Shown here in pieces: positions 10,995 through 23,715 of a DNA stretch of 64,000 nucleotides. The notes under the pieces were generated by a model. It did no database searches. It was not told the DNA's origin and saw only the letters and a program-made list of their open reading frames with translations. Source of the stretch: Gymnothorax reevesii (lineage: Eukaryota > Chordata > Actinopteri > Anguilliformes > Muraenidae); NCBI GenBank assembly GCA_029721435.1, contig CM056588.1:43132493-43196492 (forward strand), written 5' to 3'. The translations under genes and the position numbers were made by a program. Positions within the stretch are counted from its first letter, which is position 1, and each line of letters begins with the position of its first letter.

Positions 10995-13900
10995 CTGCAA
11001 AGTTCCTTCACAATACATTATTTGTCCCTTAATGTAGAAAATGTCAGCTTTAATCCAAAATAAAATAAAAAAAAATAAAAAAAATTGAATTTGATTTAAC
11101 GAAGAACATTTGCCGCTTACAGAATGGCTTACGTTTCACAGATAACTCCACACACCCCATTTTTCCATTCCCCAAAATCTAACAATTTACATTTGATTTG
11201 TCTCAATGCTATGTCAGAGGACCAATTCTACCCCCTTTATCATGTATTATGTCCAAAGTACAGGAAAAATCAAAGAAGCTTTGAAACTAATCCAGTTTAT
11301 ATAAGCATTGTGAGAACAGTAAAAAAAAGAAAAAAAGGTCATTTCCTGAATTTTGAAGCTCTTATATTTAAGTTCCAAGTCAAATTTTTTGACATACAAT
11401 TTATTTTCTAGCTTCAATGCATTTATTTAATATTTATTTATTGTGAGTGAATGATTTTGAAACAGAAGGTGACAAGTAGGGTGAATGAACTGTTCCACAA
11501 AAATAGCCAAATTTTTTCATATAAGTATTAGTAATTTCTGCCCTTTGATACTGTCACATCTGATCATAAGCCTGTGAGCACTGTTCAAACTCTTGTTTTT
11601 TAGGGGTGCTGGGACTCAGTTTAGGTAGGGCTGGACAATATGGCCAAAATTTAAATCACAATATGATGAGTTTGTTTCCAAAATGCAATAAATGCCAATA
11701 TTACAAAAAAATGAGATAATACCATAAAGCAATAGCCCTATGCCTCTTGAAAATTTTGTTTTTAGAAATTCATTGTATAAAATGTTTTTTTTTTTTCATG
11801 GTCATCATTTGTGTTTTTTGATAAAATGCAATTGACATCAATATAGAAAAAGCTGATTTTATCAAAATGAGTTAAATGGATATATTGCATTTTGGAAACA
11901 AACTCTTCATAAATATCCTAATGTTGGTCTATAAGAAATAATTCCGATATTGATATGAACCATATTAAAGCTGCAAAAAACCTCCAAGTAGGTCCACAAC
12001 GGGAATCTTTACCTAAAAACTTCTTAAAAATCAATTTGCCATGTTTACGAAACCTCTTCTGTGCAGGCTATTTTATGTATGACAGCCTTTTTGTTACTGC
12101 AGTGATTTTAGAAACAAAAATGTTCCCTATTCCCAGGCTAATATGGCTAGAAAGTGAGCGAGTGATTGTCAATTTTTGTACTCCGTATCTCAAGAAGGTT
12201 CCAGATATAACTTCCCATTTTGCACTTTAACAGATGCAGTGTAGCAGATGAGCTGATTACAGTTAGGAAGAATTGGTGTATTGGTGCACCATACTTCATC
12301 AATGTGCCAAAACGTACTGCATCCTGTACAATCCAGTAGGACTGCACATTGGTTCTGTCAGTTAGCCCAAAGGATCCCAGACCCTGTCCTGGGGGACCAC
12401 TGTGTACGCTTGTTTTCATTCTAATCACAAAGAATTTTCTCTAAATAGTGGTTGAGCAGCCCTACAAAGGGGCTAAATTCACCTATGCTTGTGACCATGG
12501 ACTCCACTTTGACCATGGACACCAGTTGTTACAGAAAGAAAACCGTAGCTTAATAGAAAAAGCTACAGTTCCAAAAATATTGTGTTAGGCCACATGTGGA
12601 AAAGCCCAATTTAGGCCTACTACACTGAAGAGTTCCATTTTTGTGCCACTAAACAAGGAACTGATAGAAGCAAGGTTCAGAAATGACGTAAATGCACTGC
12701 TTAAATATGTTTTAATATTCATTAACTTGTCCTTAGTTTACACACAAGTTTAACATTAAAAAAATGTGAGCGAAAGTGAACCGCATGTCCATGTTCATGA
12801 AATATGGTGTTTTCACCAGTTTTCATGCTGAAGTCGTTTTTCGTGCACCAAGCAGCCTTGCATATGACACATTAACGACTACACAAGCAAGACTTGACAT
12901 TTCATAGTTTTGTGTTTTTATTGGCTTTTACCTCATTTTCACGCTGAATTTCTTCACAAACACTAAACACTGCTGCTGATAAAAACGTGAGACCCGAAAC
13001 CAAAGCCAGAATCGGCAAGAATAACGCATCAGCCACATGAGCACGAAATCTGTGCTGACACAAAAACTGAACAGTTCAACCATACATGAGATTGTTTTGT
13101 TCGGAGCTCCAGACAATGACTGCTGCGCACAAAAACCCTGCCAATCTCAAGAAAATGTGCAGTGACCGAACCACCAGATTTCCCCTCACATTTGTACACA
13201 GGATTTTAACTTGCAAGACAGCGAAGTCCTGTCACAACGCCCCTGAAACATTCCATTTCGACATTAACGTTAGCTGGCCGGTTCAACCGTTCTCTCGGGG
13301 CTTAATTAGTGCTAAGTTATCAAACACGAAGACAGCTAACATAACTAGCTAGGAAATGAAAAGTTATGGTAACATTAATGCACATTTACACAGTTGGTTC
13401 TTTTGAGAAAAATACCTCTAAAAGCTTTTTCCTTTTCTTAAATCATAAACTGTATAGTTTTATCAGGGCAAATTGGCATTTCAAGGCGTTTTTAGTAGTT
13501 TTGCCACCCCACTTTTCAAAGTGCGGGGGCATTTGCCAGACTTGCCTATAGGTGTTGGCGCCTGTGCACGCAGTTACACTACTCCATCTAAAGATGGTAC
13601 ACCCAAACTATTTAGTGAATATACACAACAGAGACTTGCCTGTTACCAATTTAGAAAATGGGCGAGTTAAGTCCCATCCTTGTTTCCCAGGGATTGTGTG
13701 AATTAAACTCCTCAGCCAAGCCTGATGTGCAAACTGCCTAATATACTTGCCCATAGTATCTATCCAGCAGTTAATAAAATGATCCCCTGTCACATAAGAA
13801 ATTGTTGTTCTACGTTGTAATTACTTCAGCTATAATAGACCAACGGTATCTCAATTAAGAAGCGAAAAAAGAAATCTGTTTTCTGAAGCAAAAATTCAAC

Positions 13901-14749
13901 ATGGTATTGATACTATATTATTTTTCAATCAATTATTGTCATCAGATATTAAAAACATGTGACTCCCTGCTATTGAACTACATGTGGATTCATCTCACGA
14001 TGAATTCAGCGGTCCTTCACAACCTCGCATAATTCCTCAGTGTTATCCAGTGTCTCTAAGCCTTGCTCAGGCTTATCTGCATAAAGCACAGTTATAGTTC
14101 ATGCCCACCCGAACTATAACCCGGTTATTATCTATTGATTACCACATTTTTATCCAATTCCAGACAGTATAATCTTTCCACACGAATTGAAAAACTTTGA
14201 CTGGACCCTTGGAAAAGTATTTAAACCCTTGTGTAACAGCAAGTTAGATTTTATACTTGCAACTGTGCGCAACAGAATGACATGAGTACAAAGTAAAAAC
14301 AGAGTTCCAAAACCAACCTAGAAGTGCCTAGGTGATATTTACATGATAGCAATTTGAAACCGATATGGATAATGGGCATTATTCCAAATCGAACAATACT
14401 GGAGGGTTCCTTGTACTGGAAAGTTCTGTTGCTCTGTTTTTCTGGAGAAAGACTTCAGTGATAGAGAGTTTTGCCTCATTTTTGGGTGAGTACATTGGGG
14501 TAATATGGAAAGCTAATGACTCTCTAGCTGGCTGATTAGCTGTTTTTTTTTTTTTTAATCTTGCCATTAAAGCCATGTTGATCACAGAGCTTGTTTGTTA
14601 CATTGGTTAGTATGAGTAACTGTTAGCCCTTGCTGCTAATACTGTAAATGGCAATATTTTGCTCAGTGTGGTGATGTTTTAGAATTTATACCGCATTAAA
14701 TGAAATTGAATGCCTAGGTTTTTGTTCATTTAAAATGAGAACAACTCCA

Positions 14750-14782
<33 letters not shown>

Positions 14783-15320
14783 GTGGCCCTTATATTCTGA
14801 ACTAAAAAAAAAAGTGAAATACGATGCAATTCTAAATGCTGTAAGTGTATCGTTGAAGTCATTTGCCTCCTCTTTGTTTGGCTTAGATAACAAGTAGCCT
14901 AATAACAGGTAATGCATAAATATCCATATTTGGCTTCTTTGCAAAGTGGTTAATAAGCAAAAAAAATGTATGTGGTTGAATTATTGTGAAACTGGCTCTT
15001 AAATTGCCTTCCACTGTCAGGCTCCCTGAAAGATGTGAAAGTGTTGCAGTGCTTGGTGGTGCTCTCTGAGCCGAGCAGCAGATGGCTCGGTATCCGCGCT
15101 TGCTTGCTCACTGCCCCTGGTTCAGGTGGTGAGTCGAGCTCTTTCAGACTCCCCATAGGGTCCTGGACTCATATTCGAAGTTCTGTTCCTTCGCCAGCTG
15201 TTGAGAGAACATGGGATTCCAGAGCAGCGGCAGCCGTCCCATCCAGATAACAAACACAGACACAAGGGCATGCTGATCGGTGTGTACAGATGCATGATGG
15301 GTACAGATGTCAAGGGCCAA
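10995..15320. other. Intergenic stretch with a possible old transposon
   Basis: AT-rich, non-coding. At 11626 the words TAGGGCTGGACAATATGGCC, and at 12464 the complement of TAGGGCTG, could be the ends of an old hAT-like repeat of about 840 bp, but no target duplication is visible. A run of 29 T lies at 14754-14782. The short frames carry no recognisable domain. Confidence 0.35.
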
Positions 15321-15326
15321 GGCTGT

Positions 15327-15361
15327 GGGGGAGCAGTAGGGGGGTGGGGGGGCTCACTGGG
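15327..15361 (+). other. G-quadruplex-forming tract
   Basis: Four G runs of 5, 6, 7 and 3 bases separated by loops of 7, 1 and 6 bases fit the G3+N1-7 quadruplex rule. It sits in otherwise ordinary intergenic DNA. Confidence 0.6.
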
Positions 15362-15488
15362 AAGCAGTCACAAGTGCACCTCCTGTCTTACAATCTCAAC
15401 CCCAGGAGGGGCCAAAAAATAATGCTCCCTTCTCACAAACATTTTTCTCCACTCTCTGCTCTCCCACAGGAAAAGAAAAGGTTTGTCT

Positions 15489-15509
15489 TAGAGAGAGAGA
15501 GAGAGAGAG
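15489..15509 (+). repeat. (GA)n microsatellite
   Basis: A short GA array inside a longer purine-rich stretch (15470-15680). The two antisense frames over it are low-complexity artefacts. Confidence 0.8.
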
Positions 15510-15684
15510 GAAGAATGGGGGAAGGGAGGAATGAAGGCCAAGCGCAAAAAGATAGGGTGAGGGAGACTAAACTGGTGATGGTGGCAGAAAGAAAGGTGTA
15601 TGGAGAATGAAGACCTGAAGGGAAAAGGGAGAGAGTGGCAGAGGGCGAGTGAGGGAGGAGTGCTAGAGCCATTCTGCTCTGCTC

Positions 15685-15800
15685 AGGTAATTACAGCATC
15701 TGTTAAGAGCTGTGCCCATTGTTTTTTATCTCCACATGGTCACCACCGCAGAAAACCAATTACCAGAGGCAATTATAAATCACTGGAGGACCTCTCTCTC
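15685..15800. other. Candidate conserved non-coding block
   Basis: Contains GTAATTACAGC, ACCAATTACCAGAGG and CAATTATAAATCA within about 100 bp, a spacing of homeodomain-type sites like that in vertebrate developmental enhancers. Non-repetitive. Inference only. Confidence 0.3.
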
Positions 15801-18368
15801 CCTCTCTCCCACAAGTTATGTTACCCTGCCTTTTAAAAGCCTGTAGAAAACTTCCACAATAACGAGACTTCTTAGCTTAAGGATTTATAACTGGCACGGA
15901 GCAACAGCAGCCCAGCCTGCCTGTGTGTTCTTAATTTTATTTATTTTTATTTGAGTTTATTTTTTGCTGCTGCTCTGTTGAAGATAGTTAAGGGAGAGTT
16001 CTTATTGTACAAGGAGAACTTGCTTAGGCAATATCATTTATGGTAGCAAGGTCTATAACAGTATTTTGTTATGGTTACAAAACATTAAATGTAATGCCTC
16101 AGAGAGGAGTAATTGAACGTGGTTTTTGTTCATTATTTATAAATGGTAATAACATGAGTATAAAGTATTTATATGTGGGAGCCATTACTAAACTGAATGA
16201 GTAATGTGCGTCAGATGAACAACCGCGCTCAGAATGGCTGTTTAAAGACATGAACTGACTTCTCAGGAAAGAAGAATGGAAGGACAGAATGCAAATTAAC
16301 GTTTGATTAATTGATCTCATTTGTCGGTCGTGTTGAGGATCGCCCCCCCCCCCGACCTTAATCTGCAACCGTCCTTTTTTAACTGGAGTAACGACTTTCA
16401 AACTCTCGCCCTTCCGCGAAAGCGGTAAGCGGATTTCGTTTCCCCTTCCAAAAAAAAAAAAAGACAGAAAGAAAAGAGGGTAAATTCATAACGAAATAAA
16501 ACGAAGTAAATAAATAAATAAGCGTTTATCCGCTCTCTCCGAGAGCTGCTTTGTCCCGGAGCACTGCCTGATCAGCTTTACGGCGCTGGCTGAACCCTTT
16601 TATTTTTACAGTGCTTTAAACTACCGTGTCTAATTACAATGGCATTTTTAATTAAAAGTCAAGGATATGTGGTTGTTTGTGTGGAGACTAATCTCTCTCT
16701 GCTCTCAGTCCCCCCCCATCCCCCCATCCCTGCTATCTCTCTCCTATCACTCTAATGAGAAGTGGAGGGCTAGGGGAGGGAGTGGACTTGTTGATATTAG
16801 TTGTTAAGTAGGTTTCTGTGAGCGGGTGATTAGTGAGAGGGACCGGACGAGTGCGCGGAGCAGAGGATGCTGGGATATTTGCCCCCAGGTCCCTCCTCCC
16901 TGGGGTTTTTAACATTTCCTGCGTTACTGATGATAACCAGTGCAGTCCCGTGGGCTGGTCCGGACCCTGCAATCGCTGTGTTTTCATTTCTTCCTCATTT
17001 TCCTGATATTTATGTTATTTATTTATGTGTTATTTATTTATTTCTTACTTTGTGTATGCTCTGGTGTGTGTGTGTGTGTGTGTGAGTGTGTGCGCGTATG
17101 TGCGAGCGCGCGCGCACACACATCCACGCGTGCTTGGATTTGCATGTATGTGTATATGTGAGCATGTGTGCGCATTTACTTATGTCTGTATTTTTGTAAT
17201 ATATATATATTTAATATAGTGTGTATCATTTTCTTTCTCAATATTGCCTATTTGTGGCCTTTATCCTGTTCCTGCCCTGGTGAGTAATCAGTACCCAAAC
17301 TACAGTCCTGTAGCTGCCTCGCTGTTATTTATTCCCCGCATTGTCCCACATGGGTGGGAGGCAGAATTTCGGTCCTCCACATGGGTGCGATTTAGTGTTC
17401 CAGTCAGACGGTCAGGCAAGAGGACCCCTGTACCCCTGTGGGAATGTCTGGGGAGGAATAATACTGGGTAAATCCAACAGCCTGCACTGCTGTAATGGAA
17501 ATGTCACAAACCACCGTGTGCCATATGAATGTCACCGCATAATTCTATTTGGACGCGAACAACCTGGTTAAAATGGCCAGTGTGTGATTTGTGGGAAATG
17601 AAAAATGAACAAAAAATGCAATTTTGTTTATTTTGTTCTTGGTCTGGTCAGCTGTTCTCAGGAGTTCATAACTTTCACAGTCTTTCTTCTCTCTCCTTGT
17701 TTTTTTTTTTTTTTTTGTTTATCACCCAATTTGCAGTGAACCGATCATATTTGTAAAGACCTGTCCTGTCCGTGTATCTGGCCCCATAAATTTGGCAAAG
17801 GGCAAACTGGCAGACATGTCCTTGCTGTTAGGCTGTCTGTTGGGAAAAGTTCCGCCGAATCCCAGAAGGGCTGGTGCAATTTGAGGCTGTTGGGTCATTG
17901 CTGGGTCACTATTGCAGCCCCTCCTGTCTTAAGCCAGTCCTCATGTCGGCTGGTCTTGCCTTGTCAGGACCATTGTTTATCCTCCGCTGGACATCAGCTG
18001 CCATTTCTCACTGTTCTGCTCTGCAGTCCTCTGGCTAAGCTGCGCAGTCATTACAAGCAGGTCACTATTGTCCCGTGGTTAAACTGATTAATAATGGGTT
18101 AGATCAGCTGTTCCCATTAATGGCAACCACTCATTGCACACATGCTAAGGTGAAAAACATGATCTATTTCATTATTATGAAATGTAATCACTAGTCATCA
18201 CAGCTATGAGCTGACCAGTAGCTGGAAACCATGGGGTTAGATCACAGCAATGACAACACACGCTTTGGTTAAACATTTTTAGTGCCAATATTACAAGCTC
18301 AGGTTGAGCCTTTTTTAAGGCAAAATTTAGTCTTAAATTAAAAAAAAATTAAAGAATAAATCCATTTA
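15801..18368. other. Intergenic stretch with CNE candidate and Z-DNA tract
   Basis: No exon found. 16545-16680 is a high-complexity block with TCTAATTACAATGGC and TTTTTAATTAAAAG, possibly a conserved enhancer. 17064-17121 is an alternating purine-pyrimidine tract ((GT)n then GCGCGC-rich), able to adopt Z-DNA. A poly-T run lies at 17700-17716. Confidence 0.4.
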
Positions 18369-18382
18369 GAACTCACATTAGC

Positions 18383-18703
18383 CTCACAGCAATTAGGTTG
18401 TGGGTTCGAATCCGGCCTGGGGCCGTCCTGTGTGAAGTTTGCATGTTCTCACCGTGTTTGCGTGGGTTTCCTTTGGGTACTTCGGTTTTCTCCCACAATC
18501 CAAAGATGCGCATACCAGGCTAATTGGAGATGCTAAATTGCCCATAGGTAAGGGCGTGCGAGTGAATGGTGTGTGCGCACTGCGATGGATTGGCGAGCTG
18601 TCCAAAGTGAGTCCCTGCCTTTCTCCCGTAGTCTGCTGGGATAGGCTACAGCTCCCCCTGTGACCCTAGTGAGGAATAAGCGGGTATAAAGAATGGATGG
18701 ATG
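18383..18703 (+). mobile_element. V-SINE (tRNA-derived SINE), 5'-truncated
   Basis: It begins inside a tRNA-like head with a B-box (GGTTCGAATCC, near 18403). It then has the conserved core shared by fish DANA/V-SINE elements (AGTTTGCATGTTCTC ... CGTGGGTTTCC ... CCCACAATCCAAAGATG), an L2-like 3' half and a GGAT repeat tail. It is flanked by a 14-bp duplication with one mismatch (GAACTCACATTAGC at 18369-18382, GAACTCAAATTAGC at 18704-18717), the mark of target-primed insertion by a LINE. The missing 5' half of the head (no A-box) indicates truncation on insertion. Confidence 0.8.
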
Positions 18704-19644
18704 GAACTCAAATTAGCTCAGGTATCTTTAAACTCTTTAAAACTAAAAGCCAGTACATAAACTCAGAGTATCACCAGTTAAAATCCTCATGGTGACTCTG
18801 TATTGGTTTGAGGCTTGGAAGGAGAAAATGTTTGCAGCATTTCTGTGGGGTTAAGTTGAGAAACCCCAATACAACACCATGGAACCACGTCTATTTTAAA
18901 CCAGCTAGGAGTTCAGAATCTCACATTCCCTCTGGCTTCAACAAAACCATTGATCAATGAGAGCCCCATACCGAAGGTGAGCATGGGGGAGGGGGGAGCA
19001 ACAAGCGCTCAGTTAAAAATGAAATGCATAGACTTTCATGCGTCCTCTAATAATACAAGTATAATAACGCCTTGGCCTGCTGCGAGCCATTGGTCAAGAG
19101 CCAGCAATTCAAACCGAGGGAAATGATCCGTAAGCTTTGAGAGCGTTATTTATTTTCTGTTTGAGCACACACGTAAAAATAACGCACTCAGGTAATTTGC
19201 CTGTAAGATGATAAAGCACTCATTAAGGCCAGACTGAAAAAAAAAGACAAAGAAGAGCTGCCTTTCCTGGAACCTGACGAAAACTAAACAGGCAGTACAG
19301 ACGTCCACGTAGCCCTGTAATGTAGATTTCAGGCAGTGTCTGCAGATTAGATTAGATTTATTTGGTGAGTTAAAACATAATATAATGTGTGAAAATGAAA
19401 CAGAAATGACCATACATACACTCTGGAGGGAAAGAAATAAAAAATCAAATTAAACATTTTGACCTCACTCTGTCATTTAGTCGTTGGGGTCACATCATGC
19501 ATAGCAATGGGCAGACCCCCTATGGGGTACCTTATACCAGAGAGGGTTGCCCTGGTGACAGCACTCCTTGATTACTTGGGCTGCAGCAAATCATTTGCCC
19601 CTCTCCATGGAGCTGCCCAGCTAGGAACCAGTCACTATTACTAT

Positions 19645-20119
19645 CAGTGGCGACTGGAGAACTGGCAATAGGGGAAGCTCAAACCATCCCTTAAAAGAAA
19701 TGATTGGTCATGACGTGTTTTCAGTCTTAATAAAATTGTCTTTACTTGACTCCAAAAATCCTAAGATCTATCAAGTATCGCCAGGTCTCCTTGTTAAGTT
19801 AAAGTGAGCAGTTAAGTTAAAGAATGCGTGAAAGTTGACATGTATGCAGTTCTTAATGAAAACTGGCCACACCTGAAAATGTTGAGAGTTTTCAGAGTTT
19901 CTGTAATGGTAATTTAAATGAATGATTGAAAACAGGTCAAGAATTAGGCTATTCGTACTAATTTTAACAAGAAGGAGAACTGGCAACACCTGATGGTCCT
20001 TAGGATATTTGGAGTCAAGTAAAGTCAATTTTATTAAAATTGAAAGCAGGTCATGACCAATTATTTTTTTTAAGGGATTGCTTGTGCTTTCCCTAATGCC
20101 ACTTCACCAGCCGCCACTG
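19645..20119. mobile_element. hAT-type non-autonomous element (CAGTGGCGGCTGG family)
   Basis: Ends are inverted repeats: CAGTGGCGACTGGAGAACTGG on the left (first 20 bases) and CCAGCCGCCACTG on the right. The two arms match imperfectly for over 100 bp (ATTGGTCATGAC and TTTACTTGACTCC occur in both). The 8-bp flanks ATTACTAT and ATTGGTAT (19637-19644, 20120-20127; 6/8 match) fit a hAT target duplication. The internal part contains another inverted segment (GGCCACACCTGA), so the copy may be two elements nested. No transposase. Confidence 0.6.
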
Positions 20120-20344
20120 ATTGGTATCCAGGCCATCGGGCCCATCCAGTGAAACAGAACGATGAAAGTAAATAAATGTGTCCTCAAATGAAATGAATAA
20201 ATCAAAAAATTTATTCAGTTCAGCTACTGTAAAATTGTAAATGAAATGAGGTTCAACTGCATCAACTGGGCAAAAGGACCACAGAGATCACAACAAATCT
20301 GGTGCTGAATTTGTAAATAAGATAAAACTAGATGATGCGCTCTC

Positions 20345-20494
20345 TATGGAGATGCCAACCCACGCCTTTTGTTGACCTTGACCTTTGACCTTTCGACCTC
20401 AAAATGCAAATTTGGACAGGGTACCCCAGGATCATCTACCCCACAAAGTTTGGTCACCCTAGCTTCAGTTGTGGCCGAGCTGTGGCGCGGACAG

Positions 20495-20527
<33 letters not shown>

Positions 20528-20600
20528 GACAAACGGTGATAAACTGCATACCCATGCCACCTCGTTGGGCGTGGGTAACTAGAGCCATAATAAATAGACA
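20345..20600. repeat. Unclassified interspersed repeat with (AC)14
   Basis: Contains GACCTTGACCTTTGACC, a word seen in several fish interspersed repeats, then a 28-bp AC array at 20495-20522 followed by GACAGACAAACGG. Near both edges lie CCCACGCC (about 20360) and GGCGTGGG (about 20567), an inverted pair that may be the ends. The 200-residue minus frame over this region (20344-20946) crosses the AC array and has no domain. Confidence 0.45.
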
Positions 20601-21789
20601 GTTTTGAGCGGAGCCTGCCAGAGAACAGCAGCCTTTTTTTCAGTCCGTGCAGCGTGTTGCGTGTTGCGACTGGAGTTGAAGCAGCTCGTTCAGGCCTTTG
20701 ATACTGTGGCCGTTTGAAAAAAATGCGGAATAATATTGTACAAGATGAACTGATGCATGGCGTATTGGCTGTAAGCTTGTCCCTCTGAGTAACGGTAACA
20801 ACAGCCCTGAAATAATTAGCCGGAAAGGTCGGCATCAGCATTGTTAAGCTTACTGCAGAACACAGGCTCTCTTTAGTGCGGTTTGCTGTGTTAGCCGCGA
20901 TAAGAGCAAGGCACGCGGCCGTGCTTGTTTTACTATGCGCTGCCAAATGTAGCTGTCATAAATATTCGCGAGTGCTGTTTGAGATGGGAAGGAGTGCTCT
21001 GGTGCTTCTGCAATGTAGCCCTGATGTGAATGTCATCTGCTGTGTAGATTAGACGATTCTTCTGTCCTGTGCGTGTGCAGTACTGTGCTTGTGTGTGTGT
21101 GTTCGTTTATGCGCATTTTCGTGTACATATTTGTGCGATTATGCTTGAGACTCTGTTTCTGCTTTTGTATGAAAGTGCGTGTATTTCTGTCTGGGCATGT
21201 TTTAATCTCTGTGTTAGAATCTGTATCACATATGTTTTCATGATGATTCTTGATTTCCAGCATCTCATGATTCATTGCAATACCCCTTCCACTACTAAAA
21301 CCCATTTTAGCACCATATCTGAAGTGCGGCCTCTATATTTTTAAAGCTATCCCATAATTCAAGTGCACCTCTACTGTTTAAAACTTTATGAATGAAGAGG
21401 ACAGTTTTATGGGGTCAATGGCGTCCTCTTTGTAGAGTAGTTTTTAAAGAAATAACGTATCAATCACCTTTCGAGTTGACTGGGCTCATCACTAAAACTG
21501 TGTGTGAATACCAACCTGTAGGCTTAGAAATGCATTGTTTACAAGGACACTTAATTTATTAATGTGATTGCCAGGATGTGAAGCTTTATTGGGGAATTTG
21601 AAGTTTATTTGTGTTGAAATTTTGATAGTTAGTGAGAAGATTAGTTGAAGGACGATAATTTGATGGTGGTATCTTTGGTGGTTTACATCTTTTTATATAT
21701 ACTTTGTAGATCGGCATACATAACAAAAGATTACTTAAAAAATGGAGGAATGGCATTTCCTTCAGGTTGGAAAAAAATATAAACTTCAC
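20601..21789. other. Intergenic stretch, no gene seen
   Basis: Mixed-composition sequence with a TG-rich patch near 21070-21130 that explains the overlapping frames there. Nothing else recognised. Confidence 0.35.
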
Positions 21790-22015
21790 TGATTTCACCC
21801 ATAAAAGTTGTAGCTGCATTCAAATCTATGAAACTTTACGCCGGTTTGAAGTTCCAGTAGAGATCCCAAGGTTTCCAATGATCCAAAATATATCTTGGTG
21901 AATAACACTGAAATGTGTACAAAATGATGCACGATATCTAGATATTTTCCATTTGATGTAATGCTTTGGCCATAAAAACATGGCATCCTAGGTTTGAATA
22001 TTTCTCTGGATATTA
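21790..22015 (+). repeat. Dispersed repeat, copy 1 (second copy at 59760-59960)
   Basis: It shares ordered blocks with the second copy in the same orientation: AAGGTTTCCAA, a CAAATAT/AAAATAT block, GAAATGTGTA, AGATATTTTCCATTTGATG, and CATGNCATCCT. Overall identity looks to be roughly three quarters with small gaps. No family name can be given. Confidence 0.55.
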
Positions 22016-22869
22016 CTGTGATGTACCTTCACTGAAACGCTGCAGCCAGCAGATATAGAATATGTATCTGACATTGGCCTACAATATGACAAAATACTCT
22101 TTCAGACTTTGCACCATCTTCAGGGAAACTTTAGAAGTTTCACGAAATGCTTTCCTAGAACCTTTTTTTCGTCATATTGTAAATGCATTGATGTTGAGTA
22201 AGTATTGAACAGCATAGTACTCTATATTGAAATTTTATTTTTTTTAAATTTGAAGTAAAAAACTTAGTAAAGCGTTTATTTATAAGTAAAGCGATAATTA
22301 TTAATTGGCTTATTTTCTTGCACTACATACTTTGCCTTCAGATAGTAATATTGTCTAATTTAGATTGAAATCTGTATATTTAGACCAAAATAAGCACTGT
22401 TTGGCATTTTGGTCATTTGGCCATTTCTCCCCTCATATGGCAAGCACAACTTTGGAATCATGTGTTTAGGGCTAATTTTTTTTTTCTAATTATGTCAAAT
22501 CAAGCCTATCTTGTACACTTTTCCATCTACAGGTCTCCAAAAATGGCCAAAAATTAAACGCACAGCGAAACAGTGTCTCCTTCAAGTATTTTTATCTCAA
22601 TAAATATACTACATAAATCATCCGCTATTTTTTCCTACCATTTAGCATAAAGTGGACCATTTCTGAGCAGTAACCATATTTTCATGCCAGTAGATGACCA
22701 TGTTGGCAACTCACTGTCATTTTCAAATTTTGACCATGTATCCTTAGACTTCTGAAGATGATATGACAGAAATTTGGTTTTGTTGATTAGCTTCCTTCCT
22801 TTCTCCACCATTGGCTACTTCAACACCTTTTTGTGGACAAATAAAACAAGCTGTTTTCGAAATCACCCC
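22016..22869. other. Intergenic stretch, no gene seen
   Basis: AT-rich sequence. The TTTTTTTTTAAATTTG run near 22240 and other simple runs are the only notable parts. Confidence 0.35.
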
Positions 22870-23116
22870 CTGTCACAGATGTAGTGCTCTATATAGTGTG
22901 TCCGTCATTTTGTTGTGTTGTTTGAATTATTTTTATCAACTATATTGTAGACTATAAAACACCCATAATGCAGAGCGGAATCGAGTGAGCAAGCAATGTA
23001 CTCTACATTGTAGTGCCGTTTACCACAATGCACGGCGGTCGTGTTTTTCCACAGAAGAAGAATGTGAAGTGCGAGATTGCTCCGCCCTGCAGAAATACAT
23101 TCTCCAATGTTCCCGT

Positions 23117-23270
23117 AAAGCTGCTTTCACACCGGACGCAAAACTAATTTTTTGCAGAACAGATTACGCACAACAGATTTTCGCACAACAGATAACACGT
23201 CTTTGCATTGACTTTGAATGTAATCTGTTGTGCAAAAAATTCGTTTCGCGTCTGGTGTAAAAGCAGCTTA
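23117..23270. mobile_element. Short palindromic MITE
   Basis: Left end AAGCTGCTTTCACACCGGAC and right end complement AAGCTGCTTTTACACCAGAC pair imperfectly and continue (GACGCRAAAC, AATTTTTTGCA). Nearly the whole 150 bp folds back on itself. GCACAACAGAT repeats internally. It lies within a broader repeat-like area (about 22870-23460) containing TAGTGCACTATAT words common in fish repeats. Superfamily uncertain because no clean target duplication is seen. Confidence 0.5.
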
Positions 23271-23715
23271 AGTGTCCGGTTTGTTTTCATGATGCTTGGC
23301 ACGTCTGCTAATATCACAGGAATGTCCAGCTCATTTGCTGACAAAACCATGTTCATAAAATTCTGGTGTAGTGTCCAAAATGTCCTTTAGTCATTCCCTA
23401 TGTAGTGCACTATATCATATACACGATGTAGGGAATTGGGAGTGAGTGAATGAGTGGACAATTTTGACCACAGCTATTGATTGAAGTGAACCATTCAGTG
23501 TATTTTTATTGGAGACATCAATCAAAATACAAAAGATACTGGATCAGCACAAGTAGACCTACCCGTTTAGGTGCAAATACATAATTTGAATATTCCTCAC
23601 TGAACATACCGCTCATTTATCAAGTTATTTGTTATGATATAGACAGAGAACGAAATGCAGACCTGTACAGATGAGGCAATAACCTTAAGGACAAGTGAAC
23701 ACTTCAGCACAGATG

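Noticed and set aside
11626..12464. hAT-like element with TAGGGCTG ends
   Set aside because: Only eight terminal bases agree and no 8-bp target duplication is present, so it is mentioned only inside the intergenic entry.
20344..20946. 200-residue minus-strand open frame
   Set aside because: It crosses an (AC)14 microsatellite (a run of CV dipeptides) and an interspersed repeat; no domain is recognisable.
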